Program-made: the position numbers and the translations under genes
Part shown: in pieces, positions 1 to 11,695 of the stretch
Layout: every line of letters starts with the position of its first letter
How positions within the stretch are numbered: position 1 is the first letter of the stretch
The notes under the pieces: generated by a model
What the model saw: the letters and a program-made list of their open reading frames with translations, nothing else
Database searches by the model: none
Told to the model about the DNA's origin: nothing
Assembly: GCA_037349315.1 (NCBI GenBank)
Contig: JBAIAC010000048.1
Coordinates: forward strand, 37,636,501 to 37,700,500
Direction: 5' to 3'
From: Chelydra serpentina
Taxonomy: Eukaryota > Chordata > Testudines > Chelydridae
Length of the DNA stretch: 64,000 nucleotides

Positions 1-140
1 ACAGAAATATGAATCACAGTTCAAAATTATTCATAGATATGACACCCATTATCATAGTGCCTGAGCACTTCACAGTCTTTAATGGATTTACCTTGGAAAA
101 CCCCTGTGAGGTAGGGCATTTCTTTTATCCCATTTTACAG

Positions 141-474
141 ATGTGGAATGGCGTGCACAGAGAAAGACTGTGGGTATGTCACAGCATATTGGACCAACCA
201 GGAGGAAGTCTCCCAGCCCAGGGCAACAGACTCAGGCTAGTGAGGCTCATGCTAGTGCTCTAAAAGTAGCTGTATAGACAGCAATTTGAAGTTTGGGCTT
301 TGAAGCCTAAGGAGGGGAGTGCGCATGACCTGCAACTTCCAAATGCTGTCTATACAGCTATTTTTAGAATGCGAGCACCAGCCCCGCTAGCTCAAGTCAG
401 TTGACCTGGGCTGAGAGGCTCACTCCTGCTGTGTAGACATGCCCATAGTCTTTCTCTGTGCCTCCGTTCCACAT
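141..474. mobile_element. Full-length palindromic MITE
   Basis: The segment is a near-complete imperfect palindrome about 334 bp long. The left end (ATGTGGAATGG, then CACAGAGAAAGACT) is the reverse complement of the right end (AGTCTTTCTCTGTG, then CGTTCCACAT). The inner arms also pair: GTAGCTGTATAGACAGCA at 266 opposes TGCTGTCTATACAGCTA at 342, and CAGCCCAGGGCAACAGACT opposes AGTCAGTTGACCTGGGCTG. There is no coding capacity. The structure fits a fold-back MITE mobilised by a DNA transposase. The superfamily is not determined because no clear target-site duplication is visible. The TGTGTAGACATGCCCA motif recurs in other turtle repeats from memory. Confidence 0.7.
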
Positions 475-1261
475 CATTGTATATAGAAGTTTAAATGTAT
501 ATCAAACTTGGTAACACAATTTACCAGTTCATTATTTAACAAAAACCTCAAATAATTTTGAAGAAACGTTTATACAAAACCAAACCGTTTTCACTGGAGT
601 TTCTTGTGGGAACAAAAAACATTTCCCAACCAGCTCTGCATGGTGTACATGACAGGGCAAGCCAACTTCAGTTGCAGCTCCCATTTATCCTTCCACAAAA
701 TTATTCCTCTCTTTCACCTCCACCCTTTTTTTCTTGGCACTAGAGTATACTGATTTGCCCTTTGGCTGGGGTAGGAACATGTCGCTGACAGAGTTTTGGA
801 CAGATGCTTGTCATACCATGCAGAATATCCCCAACAAATAAAAAATGAAGCTCAAGAAAGGAAATACACCACAAGAGTCAAAGACCATTGATGATCAGCC
901 TCACTGATTGTCAGAAAAAGTCTAGCAAAAATTATCTCTAATGATATAATTGTTTTGGACATTAAGTTTGCCAAGCTCAAATAGAAGAGTTCAAATAGAA
1001 AAAAAATGAATACTATACAAGAGAAGGAGGACAGGAAACTGTCTCAGAGATGGAAGGATAAGTTCTCTACCATAAACATTGAACCAACAGAAACAAATCA
1101 ATTGGCAGAAATGACAGAACAAGTAAAACTACTGTCTAACAAAATGGAAGACCTCAAGAACTGACCCAGAAGGACAAAATCTAAAAATGCTTGAACCCTA
1201 GAAGAGGAAAGACATATCAAGATCCTAAAGGATGGGGCTAATACACTGTATGTTTCAAGAG
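475..1261. other. Unique AT-rich non-coding DNA
   Basis: I see no convincing gene, RNA gene or repeat. ORFs here are short and without recognisable motifs. Confidence 0.5.
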
Positions 1262-1376
1262 TAGATTTGAGATTGTAAGCTCTTTTGGGTCAGGGACAAT
1301 CATTTACTATGAGTCTGAACAGTTCTTAGCATAATTGAGCCCAAGCTGGCTGGACTCCAGGAGCTACCACTAATAA
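1262..1376 (+). repeat. L2/CORE-SINE-type 3' tail fragment
   Basis: The motif GATTGTAAGCTCTTTTGGGTC followed by AGGGACAAT, then a TTAGCA(T)AAT segment, a GGACTCCAGGAGCTACCA segment and an AATAATTAAATAA end follows the layout of the widespread amniote retroposon 3' tail (consensus order: GATTGTAAGCTC, GGGCAGGGAC, CCTAGCACAAT, then an AT-rich end). It is diverged and 5' truncated. Related tails occur at 34,950-35,075 and 36,365-36,455. Confidence 0.5.
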
Positions 1377-1835
1377 TTAAATAAGATTACTCCAGTGGTG
1401 TCCAGCAAAAGTGGGCAGAACGCACAGAGGTCAAGAAGATACTTCACTCACATAATATTCATCCTCCCGTATCCACAAACTCTAAAAATATTCTACATTG
1501 ACCAGATACCCACTTTATGTTCCCAGGAGAAGGTATAGACATCTTCAATAACATTTCTTGACCGACAGACTCTACAAAGACAATACAGCTACCATATGGG
1601 AACTAGTGTGAGGATCTGTGGGTCCCTGCTTCATATCCCGGCCACCACCCAGCAGCTTGCTAGTAACTTGTAGGCTGAGTTGCTAATGGAATCCTGGCCC
1701 CACCAGAAGTACCATTCATGGGTGTGTGCCTGGCTTCAACAATTGGCCTGGCTGCACCATTTAGGCCAGAAAGAGGCACAGGAGGTTGTCTGTGAAACTG
1801 GGTATATTGCTGGCTGACTGCTATATTGGACCCCA

Positions 1836-1975
1836 CCTTTTTGCCCGGCTCCTGAGCCCTGCTTTCCTGACCCATTCCTGATCCCTGCCCCTGGTCTCTG
1901 GATCTTGGCTCGACTCCTGACTCCGACCGCTGCTCTGACCACAAAGTATGATTGCCCAACCCCTGGTCATGACAA
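1836..1975. repeat. CT-rich iterated CCTGA motif stretch
   Basis: A run of degenerate CCTGA(C/T)CC and CTCCTGA units (CTCCTGAGCC, TTCCTGACCC, TTCCTGATCC, CTCCTGACTC) forms an imperfect simple repeat. It resembles CT-rich blocks inside larger turtle interspersed repeats. No family is assigned. An antisense open frame across it (1,660-1,983) is a compositional artefact. Confidence 0.35.
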
Positions 1976-2167
1976 CTAGTCATGTATATACTCTGGATGT
2001 TTTTATGGTCTTTCTACCAAGTAGACGGGTGTACGCTAAGGGGTTCCATTTTGTAACCCATAGGACTATTCCATCCTACTGAGATAGTAGCTTATCACAT
2101 ACATTACAAATACCATACAATTTACGATATATTTTCACTCTCTTTTAAAATCATATAATTTAAGTGA

Positions 2168-2335
2168 AGTGTTAAGTGCTCTAGTATCTGCACTGGCTGC
2201 TGATTAGAGTGGAATTTAAAATGTTGGCTTTGACCTATCCAGTCCTAAATGTGCTGGCCTGGGACCCACTTACCTAAGCAATGACTTCTCTTCCTGTGCC
2301 ATACTGCCATAGCTGAGATTGGCAAAGGGACTTGG
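2168..2335 (+). pseudogene. L2-clade LINE RT C-terminal fragment
   Basis: In conceptual translation the stretch reads, with breaks, LHWLL, then EFKMLALTYPVLN, then GLGPTYLSND. This is the signature just downstream of the reverse transcriptase palm in L2-clade LINEs (family pattern LHWLPxxxRIxFKxLxLTYKxLNGLxPxYL). There are frameshifts and no complete domain, so it is a dead fragment. A longer RT fragment of the same clade is at 57,300-57,930. The call rests on motif order only. Confidence 0.5.
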
Positions 2336-2992
2336 ACTTACCTTCTGCCCAGCTTGATCCACTATAGTCCAAACCTGTTGCCTCTTAAAGGATGTTGCAG
2401 AGCCCATCTATTTCCCCTGGCTTTGATAGGAATAGGAGGAGGGTGTGATGATAGGGCTGGGGAATTTTCCAGCCTTTGACAGCTATTGTTAATAAAGAGA
2501 GATAGGTGGCACTGATAGAACAGTAATTATGGAGGAAGCTATGATGTTTGTATTTTTAAAAAATTGTCTGGAGTGCCTAGAGCTGTAGCTAGGCGTTCTG
2601 ATCTTTTCTCTGCATGAAACTAACTAACTAAATGAATATGGAATCAAAGACTACAAAATATATAAGATTTTACTATCATGTCCCCTTTATATCGGTTTTG
2701 AATCTAATCCCAGCTAAGATGGATAGTATTGTAGAGTTAATGGTTTTGAGATTGGACAAGGACAGCCAGAAGGCTGCCAACTGGCTGTCCATTCTGAGGG
2801 TGTTCAAATGCATAAGTTACTCCACATCAAAACTGAGTTGTGACTAGTTCAAAATTGCTTCAAAATCAGCTTGGCACAGACAGCAGTTTAAGAAGTACTT
2901 AAGAATTTTGCTCATATAATTACTGATTCAGGAGCCTAACTTGAGGCACTCAGGTTTGAAAATGTTGGCCTGTATGCCAAAGTCACCTCAAC

Positions 2993-3112
2993 TTTCTGTG
3001 CCTTAATTTAGCCATGTATAAAATAAGGTTAACAATACTTGCCCATCTCACAGGGATGTTGTGAGGCTTAATTCATAAATGATTGTAAAGTATTTTGAGT
3101 GTGTTGATTGAG
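2993..3112 (+). repeat. MIR/CORE-SINE-like 3' segment
   Basis: The segment follows the order TGTGCC, TAATTTAGCCATGTATAAAAT, GGTTAACAATACTTGCCCATCTCACAGGG, TGTTGTGAGG, TTAATTCATAAATGATTGTAAAGTATTTTGAG. This parallels the MIR family's CTCAGTTTCCCCATCTGTAA, GGGTTGTTGTGAGGATTAA and TGTAAAGCGCTTTG blocks. It is diverged and lacks the tRNA-like head. Confidence 0.6.
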
Positions 3113-4694
3113 TAGGTCACTGTATGTGAGTTGTTATATATATATTACTTCCTGCTTAAATTTGATTGTTATCTTTGGAGGGTTATGAAATGGCTGTGTT
3201 TCGTCAGTCAAAAAGGTTTGCTGCCTACAGAAATTTAATACAACTAAATCAGTGCAGCAGGTTTCTAAAATATTCGTGAGGAGTAACAAAAGTGTGTATT
3301 TTTATTTGAAATTACACTATGAAGAAGTAAATATATCCTCTCTGTGTATATGTTATGTACACACCATATATATGAATGGAGCGTGGAAGAGAGAGAATGA
3401 ACTACACCGGTAACTGCAAAGATATTCAGTACTTTCCAAGACCTAACTTCACAGCATTTCTGTATGTAAACCAGTACACTGGAATAATTGAAATATCTAA
3501 CAGAAATTAAGCAAGTGTGTATGTGTGTGTATTCACTTCTGAGAAAAGTATTAATACAGCAATACAATTATTGAGATGGTCTAAGAAAATATCTTGCCCT
3601 AAAAATGTAAAAGCTTTGTGTTCAAAGGGTTTGGAAAATAAACTCTCTTTCTGGAGAGCCCTGCCCCTTGGGATTTGGCATAAAAAAGTAAAGAGAATTT
3701 CTAAGAAATATCAGGTTGTCTTTGCTGGCCTATTTTTTCTTTGTTCTGAATGGAAACAACTTGAGCTCAAAAGGTAAATTCCATTGACTATAGATTTTAA
3801 TAAGTGTGAGTTTAGAAGAGAAAGCTAAGGGTGTATGAAATGTGACTGCATTTTACAGCCCCTTTTTCGTCTTTTTTCTTTTGATAAGCACTTAACAGAA
3901 GTCTATTCAGTGAAAGCTGTCAATTCTTGTATTTACTATATGCACAGATTGGGAATGTCAGAGAAAATATGTGTGGCAAATTAGGGTGACCTCTATGGCC
4001 TGAATTTTAAATAAGAGGGCAAAAATATAAGGGATTTATCTACTATTGCATTGCACTCACTTGTGATTTCTTTCCATGGTACCTTTATAAAACTGTCCTA
4101 AAGCCATTATCATAACTGAATACTTTGCATAATGGAAAACATAGTCACCTCAGATCTTCTTTTGCATGACAAACTCTTCATTAGAAAAATAATGGGATGG
4201 AAATGGAATTGGTATTTACTATGGCTGGCATACAGGGTTATTCTGGAGAGGAAAAAATCTGGTTTTAAAAGCATCAAAGGCAAAAGAATTGAAGCTGTAC
4301 TCAATACACTAGGGAATTGATACAGGCAGAAGAAGTCCACATCTATTTACTGTAAACTGTTTATAGTCCATTTTATACGCTAAAAAACAAGGGGGAAGTG
4401 ATACAAATATCTCTTCTATGGTGAGACGTTCCTTAATCTTATAAGAAAAGTTCCTCATATTATTCAAAAGAACCTCCCATTGTGAGAAACCAAAGTATTA
4501 TTCTGTACCAATAATGGACCACCCTACCATTCTTATTGAACTGTAACGTTCATATAGACTAATGTGAAACTATATACTGCAATATTTCAGAACTGTATAA
4601 TACTGATAATATTCAGCACTGGTGATTTACAGTCCTTGGGTCATTCAGTCCAGGGTTATGGATCTCTCTCACAGAACTGAGAATAAATAGATTG
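3113..4694. other. Unique AT-rich non-coding DNA
   Basis: No recognisable exon, repeat family or RNA gene. The ORFs at 3,265-3,777 and 4,110-4,340 overlap on opposite strands without family motifs and are taken as chance. Confidence 0.5.
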
Positions 4695-4776
4695 AGCTAG
4701 ATCCTCAGCTGGTGTAAATTAGCATAGTCAATTTACATCAGCTAAGGACCGATCCACAATGCCTTAGGATCTGGCC
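4695..4776. repeat. Short palindromic MITE (AGATCCTCAGCTGG type)
   Basis: AGATCCTCAGCTGGTGTAAATT at the left is mirrored by AATTTACATCAGCT and by the terminal AGGATCTGGCC. This is a fold-back structure of about 82 bp, matching a very common sauropsid palindromic repeat whose arms carry GGTGTAAAT. It has no coding content. Confidence 0.6.
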
Positions 4777-6489
4777 AATTATGCAGGTAAATGGTATATC
4801 ACTTGCAGAATACAGCCATGTTCCTGCAAACACGGACAAACACATACAGGTAGTCCCTTTTGAGTCCACGCACATGTAAATATTTTCAAGATCATAGGGT
4901 ACCAGACAGGTAACAGATATGGCGATTTTTGTCCCCCATCCCCTCCAAAAAAAGTATCTTTAAATTTTTTTTAAATGACATAAATGTGGCTGCAATAATT
5001 ATACAATACATAAACAAATACTCCTGAAAGCCAATGATTAAACTTTTTAATGAAGTGGCTGGGGTGTGGATTTAATTTCTGTGATTAGTATTTCAAATCA
5101 CTCCACCTGGTTTGAAGTGAGTTGTAAGCCTTTTGATAAATGGACTGAAAAGTTGTCTTGATTCAGTGCATTGTACCTTCTGTGAGTACCAGAGTCCCTC
5201 TGCTGAAATACTGTATTGTAACTTCCTTAGAGGAATATTGCTCAGTGAATCAGCAAGAGCCCTCCCCCTTCCTCTTCCACAGCAAGAGTATGCCAGACAG
5301 GATTTTTGTGTGTCTCTCTGTCTCTGTCTCTCTCATGGCAGAAGCAAACCACTGTCACAAAATGCTGCTCAGCATCATGTCTTGAAGATAGCAATAGGTC
5401 CTGCACTAACTGCGCACATTTAGTGAGTGTATTCCGATCCCTATGGAGCATTCCATTAACAGATTGCTGTGTCAGAGTTACACTTAATCTACTAAAACAA
5501 TGGTTACAGCTGTAAAAGGCAAAAAGATTCTAAAACAAAAAAAGAGGTTCTAACAAGAGAAATGTAGTCTAGTCAGATAACACTGAGCAGCAGTAAATAT
5601 CAGGCAGCAGGATTTGCTTTGTTTTGTTTTAAGATAGCAAACTCAATCATGGCACCATTTGTAAATGCAACAGACATTTTTCCATCCCCCCTGCTTTAAA
5701 GTAAGCTGATACTGGATGCTTTTTAGCCGGTTCCAATTTTGGTGTCTACTCTATCTGACCCAGTGAAAACAAATAAACAAAAAAATCCCATAAGGAAGGG
5801 CAGGAAGTTCTGAGAGCTGTTACATGGTTATTGTTACTAAGGAAACCACTTCCTTAGTATTCATGTGTTCAGCAGATCTGTCTGCCTGTGTCTGAGTCTC
5901 AGGCAACATCATGAAGTGAGTAGCACCTGGAAAAATAAAGACCCAGCCTAGCACAGTCTACAGTACAAGTGTCAAAACCCACTAGAAAAAAAACCCATTT
6001 TGGTAAATCAACTCTAAACAGCAACATGCCTTGTCTTAGTATTGTTGTTGTACTCGGGCTGAGCATGCTTTTAATGTGAGGGGTGAGGAGCTCTCTTTCT
6101 TTTGGTCTCATACTCTCTACCTGTATCACAGCCACCTTTTTCAGTACTGATGGGTCAGAACTCTGGGCTCAGGCTCCAGAAATGCAGGTGAGAGGTACCA
6201 CAAATAGCAGTGGCCCCCTCTTTGTCCCTTCCCAACACCCTCACTAATGTAAAAAAGCGGTTACCTTATTAGCAATGATCCCAATACTGATGCATTTGTT
6301 TCCCCTCTACTGCATCTTCCAGAAGAACTCAAATGAAAGAAAGAACGAGCAAGCAAACAGGGTTGCACACCCTCTAGCAGAGTTCTTTTGGTTCCAGGCT
6401 GTCAACTTTAGTGCTAGCCCAATATGTGAAGATCGTGCTATTGATGCTTCTATTTTATTGTCCTCCCCATTGGCCTCTAATCGCAAAAT
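4777..6489. other. Unique non-coding DNA
   Basis: The stretch holds a short TCTCTG simple repeat near 5,310-5,335. The four overlapping ORFs at 5,133-5,515 are low-complexity readings of that CT-rich patch. Nothing else is recognised. Confidence 0.45.
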
Positions 6490-6765
6490 AAGAGCTGGTT
6501 TACACTGGGGCGGGGGGATCGATCTAGGAAACGCAACTTCAGTAGCGTAGCTGAAGTCGACGTTTCCTAGATCGAATTAAGTTTACTTACTGCGGGTCCA
6601 CACGGCGCAGGCAGGCTCCCCCGTCGACAGCGCTTCCTCCTCTCGCCGAGCAGGAGTTCCGCAGTCGACGGGGAGCGCTTCTGGGATCAATTTATCACGT
6701 CCAGATGAGACGCGATAAATCGATCCCAGAAGATCAATCTCTACCCACCGAATCGGTACATAAAA
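6490..6765. mobile_element. GC-rich palindromic non-autonomous element
   Basis: The stretch consists of nested inverted segments. GAAACGCAACTTCAGTAGCG opposes TAGCTGAAGTCGACGTTTC. CCCCCGTCGACAGCGCTTCC opposes GCAGTCGACGGGGAGCGC. GATAAATCGATCCCAGAAG opposes TTCTGGGATCAATTTATC. It is much richer in CpG than its surroundings. The design (GTCGAC-bearing hairpins between GGTTTACACTGG-like ends) is typical of turtle non-autonomous DNA transposons. The right end appears truncated, because no counterpart of the left terminus is seen after 6,765. Confidence 0.65.
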
Positions 6766-7438
6766 ATTCCTGCGGATGCAGTTAGCAAATTAACCACTCT
6801 GAAAATTGCTGTTAAAAGTAAAGTGCTCCCATCAATCTCTCTCTCTCTCCCCTCAGAGTCAAACCTGTGTACCTAAATACAAACTACAAGGATCACGCCG
6901 GAAGTAAAAATGGGGAAAATTGCCATGTGCAGGCATGGTGCATAGAATGATCCAGGGTTTTTTTTCACTTGCTGTTGGTGAAAGATATTTCTAACCTGAC
7001 ATTTCAGAGAGGGACAGAGGGGTCGGTGAGAGGCTAAGGGAAAGAGTTACAGAGAATAGGTACAGAAAGAATGTCAGGGTCTGGTTCTCTAACGAAAGGG
7101 AGGAAAAAGAAGCAGAGGAGACAGACAGGGACATAGGGAATAAGTTGTTTTTCAAAGAAGTAGTATAATGAGCTTGCAATAAAGTCGAGACGATCAGCAA
7201 CTAACTAAGCCTCGCAGAAACGGGAGACTCAAAGCTAGTGCAACTTGAAACTCGATACATTAATGATGAGGGGATGGAGTGAACACAGAAACTGGACGGA
7301 GAAGCCCTTCACAGATGGAGAGCCTCCCAAACAATTTTTTTATTTCTCTCCTTTTTCTAACTATTGAAAAACAATATTTTTACATCCTAAATTATAAACT
7401 TTTAGTAATGTTAATTCACGTGGGACTTCACAAACATA
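6766..7438. other. Unique non-coding DNA
   Basis: Holds a short (CT)n run at about 6,836-6,850. No gene or repeat family is recognised. Confidence 0.45.
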
Positions 7439-7547
7439 GGGCTTGATTTGACTCTTATTTACAATAGTTTTACGCCAGTGTAACTTCATTAACTTCAAGA
7501 AGTTATTTCTGCTTTACACTGGAGCAAATGAGAAGAGAATCAAGCCC
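7439..7547. repeat. Palindromic MITE (GGGCTTGATTT type)
   Basis: The termini are GGGCTTGATTTGACTCTTATTT and GAGAAGAGAATCAAGCCC, with GTGTAACTTCATTAACTTCAAGAAGTTATTTC in the middle. This makes an imperfect hairpin of 109 bp with no coding potential. A diverged relative lies at 61,684-61,790. Confidence 0.65.
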
Positions 7548-10500
7548 ATGGAGTTCAGAGATATTCCCTGCCCTAAAGAGCTAACATAGACAAGAAAAAT
7601 CAGGATAAGGCACAGGATCACAGGTCAAGTACCAGTAAGGGAGGGTGGTACACAATACATTCTTCCAGCAGCACGTTGGATTCTATTGTAGACAATCTGA
7701 TCTGCTGATTGACTAAGTTAGAAAGAGAATCAGCGAATGCTTAGCATAGACTGTGCAAAGTAGAACTTCACAAATCACCAGGGAAGAATTTTGTGTGTTA
7801 ATTAACATGCACTAATGCACAAAATAAAGGAGAGAAATTGCTGCACTACAGACTGAAAAATGCAGTGAACCAAGAGAGTTCACAAAGTGTGGATGGAAGG
7901 CACCAGAAGCAAAAAAGCCAATACACTAAAGAAAGAAACTGCTTATAGATGTCCTGAATTTAGGATGATCTGATTAATGTGAATAACGTTTATTGTATTT
8001 CTTTCAAGTGACAGCATAGCACCACAACACAAGTAAGCACTTCCACTTTTCAGGTTTCTGGCTGTAAAGGACAGAGATGAGCTAATTTTGGAGGTCAAGC
8101 AATGTAAGAATTTGTACTAAGGATAAGGAAGAGGGTTCCCTGGACCAGTGATGAGCCCTGCGTAGTCAGTAAAACAGTGGGACCAGATTCCACCAACTGA
8201 GAACAGGGCAATCCCCGTTTGAGCTTTGTACATGGCAAAGCTACAGCTCATTAGGAAGCTGCTACCTATCTTTCAAGGAATCTGTGGCTATGGCTGAATA
8301 GCTAACAAAATTAACAGCAAAAAGAACAATGAGGACAAAACTATCCCTTGGGAGCAAGAGACAGACTGCTCCACTATTTGTAGGATGAGGTGTGCTAGTG
8401 GCAGAGAGCTGGAGCTGCAGGAAACACCTCCTGTGGTTCTCTGAAGCTGCAGTTGTCTGAAGAGAGCAGGAGCCAAGTCGCCTGCTTCTGCTGTGCTTTG
8501 AGATGTGCAGTCAGAAGCAAGTTAGAAAGGGAGACGGACCCCACCAGCTGAGTTTGCACTTCCAGCAGGAGCTGTAACAAGAACCCCAGTCTGCAGGAGA
8601 TCAGCCGGTCTGTTCTGAGGAACAGGCCATGGCACAACCCTAATTTGCATGCAAAAATTCTACTGCAAGAGGCAACAACTCAGTGGGACTAGTGGGTTTT
8701 ATGGTGTGAGTGATGGGTCAGGTTTCAGTAAGTTATGATCAGGAATGGGCCCAAGCCAAACCTCTGTACCTGAACGACACTACTTTTTGAAGAAGGCTGA
8801 GAATCCAGATCTGAACTTTGTTGCTCATCTCTATTTACAATATTCTGAACAGGAGGAAGCGGTGCAGAAGTAGCTAAGGAATCAAATAATAGATATTGAG
8901 GGCCACTCGTTGCCATCTCATCACTGGATGGTTTGCCTGTGAACCATGAGGGAAGTTGATGCTGATGAAAGCTCTTTCAGCTAAAAATCAAAAATCTTCC
9001 AGGAACACGTTTATACTTGTACAGTGAAAACTAAAGCAAAGCCACTGCTGCTTTTAGAAATGCAGGCAAAAGACACATTCTTAATTTTTCCGCAGATTAC
9101 AGAGTAAATGAAATGTTTCACAGAGAAGACTATATGTTGGTAACATTGTTCGAAAACATTTTGAAAGGGGAAGATTAAAGCCAGGCTTTCATGGGGTTTA
9201 GACATTTATCACGGAAAATACTTTGCTGCTAAATGCAATAATACTATGAAGTCAGCCCCCCATCTTCCCCTCACCCAGGAGAGAGCATCATTCAGAATCA
9301 GAGCAATATCCTAGGAATGCACAGAAAGAGAAGATGAGGAAACAGCTGCACTGTTGAAACAAATGTTATTAGTCCTTCTTTGAGAAAGAAAATAACATTA
9401 CGAACATCTGTAAAGAGCTGGGAGAGGCACATCGATAGCATGGATGTGCAAATTTACAAAACCAAGGGCCATATTAATAACTTGTTAGGCACCTCATGGA
9501 TGCACCACATACATTGCACATAGATTTCTAAATCAGAATGATTGCACAAAAACCGGATTGGCTTGCTTTTGTAATTTGAAACCATGATGATGAGTGTTGT
9601 ATGGAAACATAAGTAAAATTATAGATCTTCCTTGTAGGAAGAAACAAAATTGCTTCAGATCGCCAGCAACAGAAAGCCTGTCATTGATTGTTCAAAAATT
9701 ATCATGTTACAAACAGAGAAATGCCATCTAGCTGAGTGCAAGGCCTTGCTTTGCTCAGCCAATGTTTGTCTTTATGACACCATTCTCAAGGATAAGATGC
9801 TGCAAAGGTTCTTAAAGAAACTGTGGAGCATCTAGAAAAATGCTTCAAATTCTTTGCATAATTTATTGAAACATAAATTATGTGGAGAATATAAAAATAT
9901 ATGAAAATGTGTGCATATGTGTCTCATTTCCCATAATGTGACCCACGTGATCAAAGGAGAACCACTATAGGATTTGTCTTGTGGCAAATAGGAACACAAC
10001 CCTTTTTCTTTTTTAATGAACCACTTATGACTGTACCAACACCATTATCAAGAGTAAAAGAAACAGACTAATTTTAAGGGAAAAAGAAAGAGACAGCAAT
10101 TGCTCCTTAGTAAAATGAGTGTTCATGTAGAACTTCCTTTGTTTTCTAGGTTATGAGTGCAGCATCATACTTACATATAATATTGTAATAAATAGGACCT
10201 AATTTCATTCCAGTTTATTTAAAGTGAATCCCTCTGTATTCACATGCTTCCTAAATGTCTTGTTTGGTACAGAACATTGTATTTATCAACTTCCGTTTAA
10301 TGTGCTAACAATAGCACTTACATTAGTTAGTTTACAGAGAAATGTTCACCGCTATTTAAAATGATACTGGAGCCTCCATGTCAGCAAACTTCAAGTCTCA
10401 GAGTGACTATAATCATATTGCAAGTGTTACCCTTGTGGGATAAAAGTTGTAGATCTGTTTATGTACTTTTAAAATATCAATTCAGAATTCCAGGGTCCAA

Positions 10501-11277
10501 GTGTATTCCCTCACAACAATGCAAACACTAATAGGAAGCAAAGAAATCATAAATTAAAGCAGTGTTCACTTTAATTTATTATTAATTTAATCATAAATTA
10601 AACCAACATTCAGATGCAACTTTAACTACCAGACTTACCTTCTGCCCACACACCATCTCCACGAGGACTACTTCTAAACATTCCAAGCCTCAGAGGAGTT
10701 TCAAACAGTTGCAGAAACAAGAAAAATCAAACTGACATAGTTCTCCCTTTCCTTCGTATGTGGAATTTTCCTTGCAAAATTACATAGGGCTGAGGCTTAG
10801 GATGCACAGTATGTAGTGCTGTCCAATTATAGGTTTTAATGTTCAGTGTCTCTACTTTTCAGAACTACAAATGGGATCTTTATACTGCTGGAAAGTTGAG
10901 ATTCCCATTGTTCCATTAGGAGGCTATTTCTAGCTTTAAAAGGTCGTCAGAAACAAGTTTTTTTAGGTTATCATTTAGAATTTATTTTTTCTTTTTCTGA
11001 GAATTATTTCGCAGTTGGACTCACAGTATCTTAAGACACCTGAGGGTTTTACAAGTGAATAGATATGAGAAATGGTACCAATAACATTTGAAAGTACTTT
11101 CAAAAATATTTCTAAAATAGTTTTTCTGTAGAATGTGTCAAAATGTCACTACTTGTGAATAATGTGAGCAACCCAAACTCATGTCCATCAAACCTCTATA
11201 CCACACCACGCAAAAATGTATATTCTCTATAAAGAAATAAATCTCAAATACAAGTGGGACCATTAAATAGATTAATA
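7548..11277. other. Unique AT-rich non-coding DNA
   Basis: About 3.7 kb without any recognised repeat family, RNA gene or exon. The ORFs (for example 8,288-8,637 and 8,725-8,916) show no domain motifs and no splice or start context that supports them. Confidence 0.45.
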
Positions 11278-11695
11278 GTTTTGAAGACCTAAAGGGACAT
11301 TAGGATCATCTAGTATGACCTCCTGCATAGAATAGGCCATAGATGTTCACCGAGCGATTCCTGCATCAAACCCATAGTTTCTATGAAATCCTGGGCCCAC
11401 TGAAGTCAATGGGAATATCTCCATTTATTTCAGAAGAGCCAGGATTTCACCCCCACTCTTCTTTTAAAGACTTCAACTGATAGTGAACTTAGTACATCCT
11501 TAGGTAAGTTGCTCCATTGGTCAATTATCTTCATTGTAAGAAATTGTACCTTCTTTCTAGCCTGTATGTGTCTGGTTCAGCTTCCAAACATTGGAACTCT
11601 CGATGGCTTTTTTCTGTTAGATTAAAGATAATCTATGATCAAATAGTTATTGTAGTTACTTGTAGACCATGATCAAGTCATCAAAATAACTATGA
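11278..11695 (-). mobile_element. CR1 LINE 3' fragment, antisense
   Basis: Read on the plus strand it has the reversed CR1 hallmark order: GGACATTAGGATCATCTAGTATGACCTCCTGCAT, then TTAGGTAAGTTGCTCCATTGGTCAATTATC, TTCTAGCCTGTATGTGTC, CAAACATTGGAACT, TTTCTGTTAGATTAAAGA and GACCATGATCAAGTCA. These are the antisense of the C-terminal end of the CR1 ORF2 reverse transcriptase region and its 3' UTR. It is heavily decayed and interrupted by a nested MITE at 11,385-11,448. Confidence 0.7.
11385..11448. repeat. MITE nested in CR1
   Basis: GAAATCCTGGGCCCACTG at the left mirrors GAGCCAGGATTTC at the right, with TGAAGTCAATGGGA in the loop. It interrupts the CR1 homology between the CTCCTGCATAG segment and the ACTTCAACTGATAG segment, so it inserted after the CR1 copy. 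Confidence 0.55.

Noticed and set aside
1660..1983. 107-codon antisense frame rich in G, S, R and Q
   Set aside because: It reads through CT-rich iterated CCTGA motifs, so it is low complexity rather than a protein.
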